Of a stretch of 64,000 nucleotides of DNA, positions 23,691-31,026 are shown in pieces. Source of the DNA: Beggiatoa leptomitoformis (GTDB taxonomy: Bacteria; Pseudomonadota; Gammaproteobacteria; Beggiatoales; Beggiatoaceae). The stretch covers positions 1 to 64,000 of the forward strand of contig NZ_CP012373.2 of assembly GCF_001305575.3 (NCBI RefSeq), read 5' to 3'. Each line of letters opens with the position of its first letter. Position 1 is the stretch's first letter. Both the position numbers and the translations under genes were made by a program. Under the pieces are notes generated by a model. It was not told the DNA's origin. It searched no databases and worked only from the letters and a program-made list of their open reading frames with translations.

Positions 23691-23891
23691 TTAATCCTCG
23701 TAGCCTCTTGGTTGTCTTGGTGGGCCGATTTCATATTGTTCTGGGCGTTTTAAAACTGCGATTTCATCTAACTTTTTTATCCCCTTTTTAGTTAGCTTCC
23801 CCTCTTCGGTTATCAGTCCTTTTTGTAGCATCATTGCTTTGGTTAATCCCAACTCTTTTTTTAACGCTTCCCCTATATCGCTTAGGTTCAT
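23691..23891 (-). CDS. Small protein (66 aa), chassis operon of element B
   Basis: Occupies the place of 982-1131, with the same AGGAGA site and ATGA overlap with the 37-aa peptide gene. The middle part (MLQKGLITEEGKLTKKGIKK) resembles the A protein's KKGYLEVVNGEFKVTKKG. The tail is Pro/Arg-rich and unique. Confidence 0.65.
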   Translation of the reverse strand: MNLSDIGEALKKELGLTKAMMLQKGLITEEGKLTKKGIKKLDEIAVLKRPEQYEIGPPRQPRGYED

Positions 23892-24001
23892 GATTTTCTC
23901 CTGTCTATGGGAATGATTCCCCGTTCACGTAAAAACTTCAGTCCTTTCTCTAACAGCCAACCGATAAAAATTATTCCCGTTATCAGCAAAAACATTTTCA
24001 T
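23888..24001 (-). CDS. 37-aa single-pass membrane peptide, element B copy
   Basis: Starts MKMFLLITGIIFIGWLLEKG and ends GIIPIDRRKS. It matches the peptide at 1128-1241 in length and both ends. It starts directly after the stop of the 69-aa protein gene and overlaps the next start. Confidence 0.7.
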   Translation of the reverse strand: MKMFLLITGIIFIGWLLEKGLKFLRERGIIPIDRRKS

Positions 24002-24211
24002 TTAAAACGGTCTCCCTGCAATCGAGCGTTTATACAACATGGTCTTGCTCTGGTATTTATGCCGTCTTTTCAGATATATCCCTTTTAAATTTGCTGATAT
24101 ATCACTTGGATATCCGTGTACTTGTCTTGTGCTGGCTTTTTCTGCCACTCGGTAAAACCGCCACCATAATTTGTATTCTTCTTGCGTTAATGCCTTGAAT
24201 TGCTTTTTCAT
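24002..24211 (-). CDS. 69-aa conserved basic protein, element B copy
   Basis: Paralogue of 1238-1447: starts MKKQFKALTQEEYKLWWRFY, ends with SKTMLYKR. Overlaps the upstream gene by 4 nt. Confidence 0.7.
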   Translation of the reverse strand: MKKQFKALTQEEYKLWWRFYRVAEKASTRQVHGYPSDISANLKGIYLKRRHKYQSKTMLYKRSIAGRPF

Positions 24212-25110
24212 GGTTGCATTCCCATACTCTTCATTTTCTCTATTTGTATTTGCCTTAATTCCTCTCTGATTCGATTCGTATTTTTCTCTTGCTCCTCTGC
24301 GGAAATCGTGGGCTTTATACCCTTCATTCGCGTGTTCATTTGCCTTAATTCCTCTCTGGCTTTAATCCCTTCTGCTTTCTTTTTCGCTTGCTCCTCTGCG
24401 GAAATCTCGGGCTGTTGCATGGCTTCCCATTTTTCCCGTTCTGCTCTTTTGCGTCGCTTCTCTGCCAATTGATTTGTTGCAATGAAATTTCCATTCTTTG
24501 CCCGTTGTGCCAAACTTATTAAAAATCCACTGGGGTTTTTGACCGTTCCTTGTGATAGGTTCTGATTCAATTCGTCCAAAACTGCTTGAGGGTTTGGCAC
24601 ACCTTGCAAGACTTTGCAGGCTTCCCGTTGCATTTGTTCGCTGTAGTCTTTTAAGGCATAGTCAAAAATTAATTTTTCGGGTTCTTCAATTGTTTCAGGT
24701 TGTTCTGTCATTAACGGTCGGGGTTTTTCAATTTCAATCGCTTCAATTTCTTCTGTTTCAATAATTTCTGATGCTTCATAATCAGGGTTAAGGCTTGGGT
24801 GTTCGTATAGGGTGTATTGGTTGCCTATGAATTGGCCTTTTTCGTTGCGTAAACTTTCAACTTGCATATATCCAAATGAAACCAATTCTTTAATTATTTT
24901 CCGTATCTTGTATTCACCTTCTTGATAGTTATTGACTAAGTACGCAACGTTGATAACCCAGTCGTTACGCTTTTCAAGTAACCGACACGCTAGCCCTGTC
25001 GCACTCATTGATAGCCTTAAATCGTTTAGGATTCCGTTATTTATACGTGTGTAGTCTTTTTCTTTTTTTACTCGAATTATTCCGAGTCTCTTTTCTTTAG
25101 TTATTTTCAT
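24208..25110 (-). CDS. Winged-helix replication-type protein, element B copy
   Basis: 300 aa from the ATG at 25110, which matches the start of the A paralogue (MKxTKEKR.GIIRV). The N-terminal winged-helix (LSMSATGLACRLL, INVAYLVNNYQEGEYKIRK) is nearly identical to 1444-2355. The middle EPEKLIFDYALKDYSEQM and PNPQAVLDELNQNLSQGTVK are also kept. The Glu-rich linkers differ. A piece of a third copy survives at 38516-38566. Confidence 0.75.
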   Translation of the reverse strand: MKITKEKRLGIIRVKKEKDYTRINNGILNDLRLSMSATGLACRLLEKRNDWVINVAYLVNNYQEGEYKIRKIIKELVSFGYMQVESLRNEKGQFIGNQYTLYEHPSLNPDYEASEIIETEEIEAIEIEKPRPLMTEQPETIEEPEKLIFDYALKDYSEQMQREACKVLQGVPNPQAVLDELNQNLSQGTVKNPSGFLISLAQRAKNGNFIATNQLAEKRRKRAEREKWEAMQQPEISAEEQAKKKAEGIKAREELRQMNTRMKGIKPTISAEEQEKNTNRIREELRQIQIEKMKSMGMQP

Positions 25111-25174
25111 GATTGTTTGTGGTTCTGTTTTCGTTGTATCTTTTGACGCTAAGCGGATTATTCCTTGCATCTCG

Positions 25175-25366
25175 TTAGTCGTTTTTCACAAGTTCCGTGA
25201 TGTCTATTTTTAGAGCGTTGGCTATACGTCTCAGTTGGACAAGGCTAATTCCTTGCTTACAATTTTCTATTTTTGAAAGCGTCGTTCTGCCTATTTTCGC
25301 GAGCATTGCTAATTCTTCTTGTTTTAGCCCTGCTTTTTTTCTAGCTGTTTTAATTTTTTCGTTCAT
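25175..25366 (-). CDS. Small XRE/Cro-type HTH regulator, element B
   Basis: 63 aa from the ATG at 25366. HTH_3 domain: KIKTARKKAGLKQEELAMLA then RTTLSKIENCKQG. Paralogue of 2431-2616. An earlier in-frame start overlaps the divergent gene and is unlikely. Confidence 0.8.
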   Translation of the reverse strand: MNEKIKTARKKAGLKQEELAMLAKIGRTTLSKIENCKQGISLVQLRRIANALKIDITELVKND

Positions 25367-25470
25367 TTTTTTATAGTGCCTTACATTCACATTTTCACTA
25401 TATGTGATTCTAATGAACATTTCAATACAATGTGCGAAATATGCACATTTATCATTTAAAATTTGTAAAT
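25367..25470. promoter_or_regulatory. Divergent promoter/operator region of element B
   Basis: Two dyads are visible: TCACTATATGTGA (about 25397-25409) and TGTGCGAAATATGCACA (about 25431-25447). They differ from the A operator palindrome, which suggests that each element has its own repressor specificity. An AAAATT-type -10 lies near 25459. Confidence 0.5.
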
Positions 25471-25818
25471 ATGAGCATTCAAATTGATATAGGTCGCCGT
25501 ATTCGGCAGGCTCGCAAAACAAAAGGATTGACCCAACAAGAACTGGCTGAAGCTTTAGGGTTTGACCGTAGTTTTTTGTCTAAAATTGAAGCGGGTTTAT
25601 CTGATGTAACATCTAGTATGCTTTATGATATTGCAAAGTATTTAGATGTTTCTGTGGCGGCTCTTTATGGTGAAGAACCTTCGCCAGTTTTGGAAAGAGA
25701 AGTTAAACGACTATCTGAACTGTTGGAAACGTTATCGCCTGATGAGGTTGTTATTATAAAAAAGGTTATGTATGCCTTTGTTGAGTCAAATAAATTTAGG
25801 CATAAGGCAGTTAGCTAA
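25471..25818 (+). CDS. XRE-family HTH repressor-like protein, element B
   Basis: 115 aa from the ATG at 25471. HTH_3 at residues 5-60 (RRIRQARKTKGLTQQELAEA, then RSFLSKIEAGLSD). C-terminal helix LSPDEVVIIKKVMYAFVE is shared with the element A protein. The recognition helices differ between A and B (QQSYISN versus RSFLSK), in line with different operators. Confidence 0.85.
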   Translation: MSIQIDIGRRIRQARKTKGLTQQELAEALGFDRSFLSKIEAGLSDVTSSMLYDIAKYLDVSVAALYGEEPSPVLEREVKRLSELLETLSPDEVVIIKKVMYAFVESNKFRHKAVS

Positions 25819-26240
25819 AAAATTTTGTCCCTCCATATAGCGAAAAATCCATGCTGGTTTTATCAAGATGTAGCTTTTCCGAATGCGGCTAAACACAGAC
25901 TACTAATAACTAATATAACTAAATACTGTCTTTTGACTTATTACTGAAAAACACACACACAAGAAAACCGTGTGTGATTTTTACGGTATGGCTTTTTTTC
26001 CCTTTCTCTCGGTGCGTTCACTCATCCAAAAAGGAGTGCTACGCACAACCGCGGTTTTCTCGTTCTGCTGGTTCACTTATCTTGTGGCTTATAAACAATG
26101 GTTGCTGTTTTCTTATTGTTGCTTTTTAGCAACGGTCGGAGCAGATTTCACTGTTTGTTATACGATAAGGAGTGCTACGCATAGCCTGCTTGAAAAGTCA
26201 TATAGAACATGTGACTATAAGCACAGCTTGTTTAACTGAT
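25819..26240 (+). repeat. Conserved non-coding block after the HTH gene (copy B)
   Basis: The first 230 nt match 3123-3353: same AAAAATTTTG start, GACTTATTACTGAAAAACAC, CACACA/TGTGTG dyad and GGAGTGCTACGCACAACC. The remainder (26051-26240) has a second CTACGCA copy (26169-26186). The short frame 25970-26239 lies in it but has no counterpart in A. Confidence 0.55.
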
Positions 26241-26243
26241 TAA

Positions 26244-26280
26244 AGTCAAAAGCAAAACAGGTTTAGTAGGGAAAAGACAA
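26244..26280 (+). repeat. Cargo-flanking repeat R1, copy 3
   Basis: AGTCAAAAGCAAAACAGG plus TTTAGTAGGGAAAAGACAA, identical to the element A copies over the core. Precedes the terminator and the exported-protein gene. Confidence 0.65.
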
Positions 26281-26331
26281 AAAACCTTCTTGCTTGTTTT
26301 CAAGGATTGGTGATGACAAAAAAACGCATTA

Positions 26332-26367
26332 AAAAGGCCTTTATAATCAATATATAAAGGCTTTTTT
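26332..26367 (+). terminator. Rho-independent terminator
   Basis: Stem AAAAGGCCTTTATA with TATAAAGGCTTTT and a T-run. It ends the transcript from the HTH gene before the cargo. Confidence 0.75.
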
Positions 26368-26515
26368 GTTTTTAGACTGAATCTAACACTAAGTAATAAA
26401 AAACATTATTTCAGATTACTTGTAATCCTATATAAAACATGAGAATATAAAAACGCATTTCACGCATAGCTGTTTTTTAAATGAAAATTCTAAATCCAAT
26501 AAGGGTAGGTAATCT

Positions 26516-27469
26516 ATGTCATCTATTTTAAAACTCGTAAGAAGTGGCATCGTATTTTTTGCTTTGTCCTTGAGTATGCTTTATTTATCTTCCACTTTCG
26601 CAGCAGAATTTACTACTAGATATACAGGTAATGGTCTAGGTAGTAATTTTGTGTATTCTGTTGTTGTCAGTGGTTCAAATATTTATGCTGGAACGGCTAG
26701 TGGACTGTCCATTTCTAGAAATGGCGGGGCTAGTTTTACTAACTATCCTGTGGGTTGGATTGTGGATGTAAAGGTTGTAGGAACATACGTTTATGCCGCA
26801 ACCCATAGTGACGGACTAGCCATTTCTAAAGACGGTGGCTACAGTTTTACCAACAAAAATATGCCTGGGTTATCACCAGGTTATAATTATTTATATAGTG
26901 TTTATGCTTCAGGAACTACTGTTTACGTTACAGCTAGCAGAACATTTAAATCCACGAATAATGGTGACAGTTTCTCTGAATTCATGGCTGTTCCTGGTTA
27001 TACTTTGAGTGCATCAGACATAACCATTGCTGGTTCAAAAATATATTGTGGAACATTTACTTATGGTGTTTTTATTGGTTGTGACCCTCGAGCGACCTCT
27101 ACAGGTACAGGAAGCAGTCATGTGCATAGAATCCGCGTATCAGCCACAACCGGTTTTGTTTATGCCGCAACGGCTGGTGGTTTATCTATTTCCAAAAATG
27201 GTGGTTTTACATTCGTTAATAAGACTACAGCAAATGGCTTAGGTGCTAACGAAGTATATGGTCTTTATGTTGATGGCTCAAAGATTTATGCGGGTACTCA
27301 TGGTGGTGGCTTCTCTGTTTCCACTGATGGTGGTGAAACCTTTACCATTCGTAAGAGCGTAGCTCAAGGTCTTGGTGGTGACACAGTACATGGTATTTAT
27401 ATCAGTAATGGCGTGATTTATCTCGCAACCTCAAATGGGTTATCTTTTGGTCCAGTTCCAACCAAATAA
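26516..27469 (+). CDS. Exported propeller-like repeat protein, cargo of element B
   Basis: 317 aa. The signal peptide spans about residues 1-30 (SIVFFALSLSMLYLSS-like core ending TFAAEF). The rest holds about six repeats with (I/V)YAGT..GLS(I/V)S..GG.(S/T)F(T/V), typical of BNR/sialidase-type beta-propellers. Periplasmic or secreted location is expected. There are only two cysteines. No enzyme motif is visible. Because it is phage-borne cargo, a host-surface or anti-competitor role is possible but not shown. Confidence 0.75.
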   Translation: MSSILKLVRSGIVFFALSLSMLYLSSTFAAEFTTRYTGNGLGSNFVYSVVVSGSNIYAGTASGLSISRNGGASFTNYPVGWIVDVKVVGTYVYAATHSDGLAISKDGGYSFTNKNMPGLSPGYNYLYSVYASGTTVYVTASRTFKSTNNGDSFSEFMAVPGYTLSASDITIAGSKIYCGTFTYGVFIGCDPRATSTGTGSSHVHRIRVSATTGFVYAATAGGLSISKNGGFTFVNKTTANGLGANEVYGLYVDGSKIYAGTHGGGFSVSTDGGETFTIRKSVAQGLGGDTVHGIYISNGVIYLATSNGLSFGPVPTK

Positions 27470-27495
27470 TGCTGTAGCGAGTATTGAATAAAAGA

Positions 27496-27540
27496 AGAGG
27501 TTTGGGCATGCCATAAGTGGCTAGTCCAAACCTCTTTTTT
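27496..27540 (+). terminator. Terminator after the propeller gene
   Basis: AGAGGTTTGGGCATGCCA pairs with TGGCTAGTCCAAACCTCT, followed by T6. Its sequence strikingly resembles the hairpin at 28643-28706 in the phage B intergenic region. Confidence 0.8.
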
Positions 27541-27574
27541 GTCCTCAATAAGTATGGCTTATTTAACTGATTAA

Positions 27575-27590
27575 AGTCAAAAGCAAAGGA
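27575..27590 (+). repeat. Cargo-flanking repeat R1, partial copy 4
   Basis: AGTCAAAAGCAAAGGA. The preceding TTTAACTGATTAA is shared with copy 3. Just before the start of the PLDc_N gene. Confidence 0.5.
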
Positions 27591-27598
27591 TAAAACCT

Positions 27599-28630
27599 AT
27601 GGAGTTTCTGGAACAATATATCGATTTCTTTTTTACTCCTTTTTCGTTGGCTTTGTTATTTATTATTTTCTATATAATACTGTGGGTTAATTCACTTATT
27701 GATTGTTTATCAAGCCGTTTTGAAGGCACTGATAAATTAATCTGGTTGTTGGCTCTTATTTGTTTTCCTTTTTTCGGTTTATTGCTTTATATCTTCATTG
27801 GCAAGAAACAAAGAATAAAATCGTCTTCGCAAGATGTTTTTTCTCAGCCAAAACCATACAGTTATGCTTCTGATAGTTCTTTATCATTGTTTGCGCCGTT
27901 TGGCTATGTGCTTTTTATTGCTACGTTGATATTGGGTTATTTTTTCGTTCAAGCGAGTTATCAAGAATTGGAACAACAAACAGCTATTGCTCGAGCATTA
28001 CGACGAGAAAACGTTGATTCGCAACGTCGAATTGAAGCGTATGGTGCAGAAATAAATAGACTTTCTAATATAGTTAAATATCAACAAAATAAATTAGTTA
28101 GTTTGGTTAATCAGATTGATAGCCTTCAGTCGGTAAAACCTTTACCTATTCAATCCACGGTTCAATCTTCAGTCCAACAATCTCGACCTGCTGTTTCGTC
28201 TTCGGTTCAGCAATTCGATAGTGTGCGCGCTTTTGTATTAGCGAATATTCCAGTGCAGTCTTTTACTGAACAAGAGGCTAGCTATTTATCTGTATATATT
28301 CGTCTTTTAGAATCGGCAAAAGCAACAGATAGTTATTCGGATGTTGTACGTCATTTATTTTCTATAGGTGAACGTTTACATATTAAATTCAATAGATTAG
28401 ATAAAGCAAAGCCTTATTATTTAGGGTCTTATATGATTTCTAAGTATTTATGTGCTCAAACAAGAAACTGTGCTGAAACAGAATATATTCAAAAAGTTCA
28501 AGCCCTTGCTAAAAACTTTAATTTTTCATTATCTGCGTCGCCTAAAGCAAATAGTAATGCGCTTCTTAAATGCGAATTTGAGGGTGTTGCTTATTTCTAT
28601 TCAGAAGGTCAAAAAAATCCGTGTGAGTAA
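27599..28630 (+). CDS. PLDc_N-domain membrane protein, cargo of element B
   Basis: 343 aa. Residues about 15-75 (ILWVNSLIDCLSSRFEGTDK, FPFFGLLLYIFIGKK) match the two-helix phospholipase D N-terminal domain. A third helix (about 95-120), a coiled coil (about 125-180), a Ser/Gln-rich linker and a helical C-terminal domain follow. The catalytic HKD motifs are absent. AAAGGATAAAACCT precedes the ATG. Role unknown; envelope location likely. Confidence 0.7.
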   Translation: MEFLEQYIDFFFTPFSLALLFIIFYIILWVNSLIDCLSSRFEGTDKLIWLLALICFPFFGLLLYIFIGKKQRIKSSSQDVFSQPKPYSYASDSSLSLFAPFGYVLFIATLILGYFFVQASYQELEQQTAIARALRRENVDSQRRIEAYGAEINRLSNIVKYQQNKLVSLVNQIDSLQSVKPLPIQSTVQSSVQQSRPAVSSSVQQFDSVRAFVLANIPVQSFTEQEASYLSVYIRLLESAKATDSYSDVVRHLFSIGERLHIKFNRLDKAKPYYLGSYMISKYLCAQTRNCAETEYIQKVQALAKNFNFSLSASPKANSNALLKCEFEGVAYFYSEGQKNPCE

Positions 28631-28642
28631 ATTGAGGGAATA

Positions 28643-28706
28643 AGAAAAGGGGGGGTTTGGGTATGCCGTGAGGGACGAACGGCTAGCCCAAGCCTCCCCT
28701 TTCCCG
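28643..28706. promoter_or_regulatory. Large hairpin, phage B intergenic region
   Basis: GAAAAGGGGGGGTTTGGGTA pairs with the reverse complement of the stretch ending AAGCCTCCCCTTTCC; an inner TGCCGT/ACGGC stem caps it. No T-run. It lies between the cargo and Rep B, equivalent to the hairpins of core A. A packaging or origin role is inferred. Confidence 0.55.
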
Positions 28707-28708
28707 TT

Positions 28709-28731
28709 CCCCCCTATAGTAATACGGGGGG
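28709..28731. promoter_or_regulatory. C6/G6 hairpin, phage B intergenic region
   Basis: CCCCCC (28709-28714) pairs with GGGGGG (28726-28731) around TATAGTAATAC. It stands next to the larger hairpin. It is likely part of the origin region. Confidence 0.5.
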
Positions 28732-28864
28732 GATATCGATAAAAATGGGCTGTGTCCGTTGTTTTTATTCTCTTTTAACATCCTTCAAATAAAAAAAATT
28801 ACCCCCCTAACACCCTCTATAACTTTTGTTGTAACCTTCTTGTGTCTAAATAGAGGTTTACAAC

Positions 28865-29857
28865 ATGTCCTATTTACCCATTATTGATTTTCTTGTTTTT
28901 TCTTTTAAACCACAAGGTGCATCTGATGAGATTGATAATTTATCAATGTCTGAGTTGCTTGAATATTGTTTGTCACTCCTTGAGCAATTTGGTTTTAAAG
29001 CCCGTTTAGTTAAACGTCCGTCTGGTATGTATAACTATCAAGAATCTTATATTGTTGAGCGTAAAACATTAGGCAATCGCTTTGATGTGGCTGGCATTAT
29101 TGGGATTACTCGGGCGAAAAAAAGCGATTTTACGCAGTATAACGCGGGCTTGTTTATTAGTTTGTCTGCGGTGGGTTGTCAGCATGTGGACTTTTCGGCA
29201 ATTCTGGAACGTTTAGAAATATATCAGCCCAAAATTAATCGTATTGATTTGGCTGTTGATTATCTCGACGGTAAAGTTGGCTTTGATGACATGATGCAAC
29301 TTTATAATCGGGGTGCTTTTGCGGGTGCGCGTGGGGTTTATCCTCGTTTTAACACGATAGAACCTAAAGCGTTGGATGGTGAAAAAGCGGGCGGCTATAC
29401 GCTTTATGTGGGTCGTCGTTCTGCTGCGCGTTTTGTGCGTTGTTACGAAAAAGCTTACCAGTTGGCAGATTGTGAGGTCGATAATCCTTTTGGTCATTGG
29501 TTTAGGGTAGAGGTAGAGGCTAGAGCCGTTAAGTGTACGATTCCCTTAGAGGCGGTTAATGCGCCTGATGCGTTTTTAACAGGTTTGTATCCACATCTTT
29601 TTAATGGGGTCACGCTTCCCCCGCCTTCTCATGTTAATCCACAAAATTTAAGCCAAGTCATCAAGCTTGGTTATGATTCTCCGCAATTTGTAGTTTCTTT
29701 GTCGCATCTTAAAAAACACGCTAAAGCAAGTTATGGCGGTTTATTCAATGTATTACGTAATGATTTAGGGGTATCAGATGCTGAAATTGTTTCTTCATTG
29801 GTTTCTCCTGAAAGAGTACCGCGTCGTTTATCGTTACCAATTGAGGGTTTTGTATGA
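28865..29857 (+). CDS. Rep_trans/RstA-like replication initiator, core B
   Basis: 330 aa. The conserved block INRIDLAVDYLDG (about residues 119-131) and the later GYTLYVGRR...RCYEKAYQL segment match Rep_trans (replication initiation factor) proteins of CTX-type filamentous phages and pT181-type plasmids. GAGGTTTACAAC precedes the ATG. There is no HUH motif, so core B replicates with a different initiator class from core A. The next gene overlaps by 4 nt. Confidence 0.85.
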   Translation: MSYLPIIDFLVFSFKPQGASDEIDNLSMSELLEYCLSLLEQFGFKARLVKRPSGMYNYQESYIVERKTLGNRFDVAGIIGITRAKKSDFTQYNAGLFISLSAVGCQHVDFSAILERLEIYQPKINRIDLAVDYLDGKVGFDDMMQLYNRGAFAGARGVYPRFNTIEPKALDGEKAGGYTLYVGRRSAARFVRCYEKAYQLADCEVDNPFGHWFRVEVEARAVKCTIPLEAVNAPDAFLTGLYPHLFNGVTLPPPSHVNPQNLSQVIKLGYDSPQFVVSLSHLKKHAKASYGGLFNVLRNDLGVSDAEIVSSLVSPERVPRRLSLPIEGFV

Positions 29858-30219
29858 AAGATAAATTTTTAGTGGTGTTGGCTGACCGTTTTGATGGTGA
29901 AGGTGATTCTTACGGTTCTTTGCAGGTTGTTTCTTTAAAACCGCCAACAATGCGCAAGGGTAAGTATGGGCATGAAGTCCAAAAGGTAAAATGTGAACCT
30001 GATTTAGTTGAAAAATTGGGTAAATCTGGACATTTGCCTTGTTTGTGTGAGCTTGAATTAGAAATGATTACATCAGGCGGTAAAGCGGCATTTTATGCAA
30101 CGGATGGTTTTCTTATTGATTCGAGTTCGGGTCAGTTTGTGCCATTTCTTCAGGGGCTTTTTAATAAAAGTTCGGCGTTCTCTATGTCTCCCCCGCCTAT
30201 TCCCGCTAAAGTTGCTTAG
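29854..30219 (+). CDS. Probable ssDNA-binding protein, core B
   Basis: 121 aa, start overlapping the rep stop (ATGA). A beta-rich N-terminal part with charged loops is followed by a Phe/Pro-rich tail. Position matches RstB/gV in filamentous phages. Sequence family not recognised with certainty. Confidence 0.55.
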   Translation: MKDKFLVVLADRFDGEGDSYGSLQVVSLKPPTMRKGKYGHEVQKVKCEPDLVEKLGKSGHLPCLCELELEMITSGGKAAFYATDGFLIDSSSGQFVPFLQGLFNKSSAFSMSPPPIPAKVA

Positions 30220-30236
30220 TGTTACCAATTGGATAC

Positions 30237-30605
30237 ATGAAAGCGTTTTTATTTTTGCTTTTGTTTTTCAGTTTGCCCCTTGAGGCTTGTACGGCTGTAC
30301 GTGGCAATCTGACGGATACGCAAGTGACAACGGGCTTATATGCCATTTGTGCTAGTCGTTTTGAGGGGTTTGACCCGTCTTATTGTCAGTTGTACGCCAC
30401 TAAACACTACGATATGCAGGGGTGTATTTCTGCGTTATCTGCACCTTATGGCTTTGTTGCTTATGCGTCGGTGTTTGGTGAATTGGTAGAGCCTGTTTTA
30501 TCTGACATTCAATTGCTTAATAACATTAATCAGGTTTTACAAGTGGGCTTAATGGTTTTTAGCCTCTTTGGTGGATTTGCCACTGGTTTGTTGTTGCGGT
30601 GGTAA
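30237..30605 (+). CDS. Phage membrane protein with signal peptide, core B
   Basis: 122 aa from the ATG at 30237 (a GTG at 30219 is less likely because it would place residues before the signal). The signal is MKAFLFLLLFFSLPLEA; four cysteines follow in the exported part (CTAV, YAICASR, SYCQLY, GCISAL), then a C-terminal membrane helix. Minor coat or assembly role by position. Confidence 0.6.
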   Translation: MKAFLFLLLFFSLPLEACTAVRGNLTDTQVTTGLYAICASRFEGFDPSYCQLYATKHYDMQGCISALSAPYGFVAYASVFGELVEPVLSDIQLLNNINQVLQVGLMVFSLFGGFATGLLLRW

Positions 30606-30617
30606 AGGGTGGGGAAA

Positions 30618-30728
30618 ATGCTCGACGTTCCTGTGTTGGTGGGTTATTGCCTAAGTTTATTTGGGCTTGGCTTTTCCTCTGGTTATTTTATTTTGGCGTT
30701 TATTCAATTTATTAGGAGTATTCATTAA
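30618..30728 (+). CDS. 36-aa membrane peptide (pVII/pIX-like size), core B
   Basis: Codes for MLDVPVLVGYCLSLFGLGFS plus 16 residues, nearly all hydrophobic. Its stop overlaps the next start by 1 nt. It corresponds in size and place to the 29-aa peptide of core A. Confidence 0.6.
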   Translation: MLDVPVLVGYCLSLFGLGFSSGYFILAFIQFIRSIH

Positions 30729-31024
30729 TGAATTTAGCAACTGAGCCGTTCATTGCTTTGTGGAGAACTCCACGCGATTTTAAGGCGGGGTTTTTTACGG
30801 GTGCGTTATCTCTTGTCGCATTGGTGGGGGTTCTTTGGTTATCAGCCATGTTGTTGTTGTCGCCTGCTAGTGCGGCGTTAGACCCTGCTGTTGGGCTGGC
30901 ATTTACTCAAATGACGGCGGATTTTGATTCTTTATTAGTATTGGCATGGCCGTTTATTGCTGCGGTTGTCAGTGGTATGTGGGTAATTGGTATTTTCATT
31001 CGCTTGGTTTATAAGGCGGGTTAA
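30728..31024 (+). CDS. Candidate major coat protein (pVIII-like), core B
   Basis: 98 aa with a long leader; a signal core VALVGVLWLSAMLLL ends at ASA/ALDP. The mature part (about 48 aa) has acidic residues (MTADFDSLL), a membrane helix and a basic end (RLVYKAG). That is close to the size of pVIII. The leader of about 50 aa is unusually long. Confidence 0.7.
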   Translation: MNLATEPFIALWRTPRDFKAGFFTGALSLVALVGVLWLSAMLLLSPASAALDPAVGLAFTQMTADFDSLLVLAWPFIAAVVSGMWVIGIFIRLVYKAG

Positions 31025-31026
31025 TC

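Noticed and set aside
25970-26239. 89-aa frame in the conserved non-coding block of element B
   Set aside because: The matching block in element A does not keep the frame, so it is not a conserved gene.
26296-26355. 14-codon frame before the terminator at 26332
   Set aside because: Too short, made mostly of the terminator stem, with no conservation evidence.
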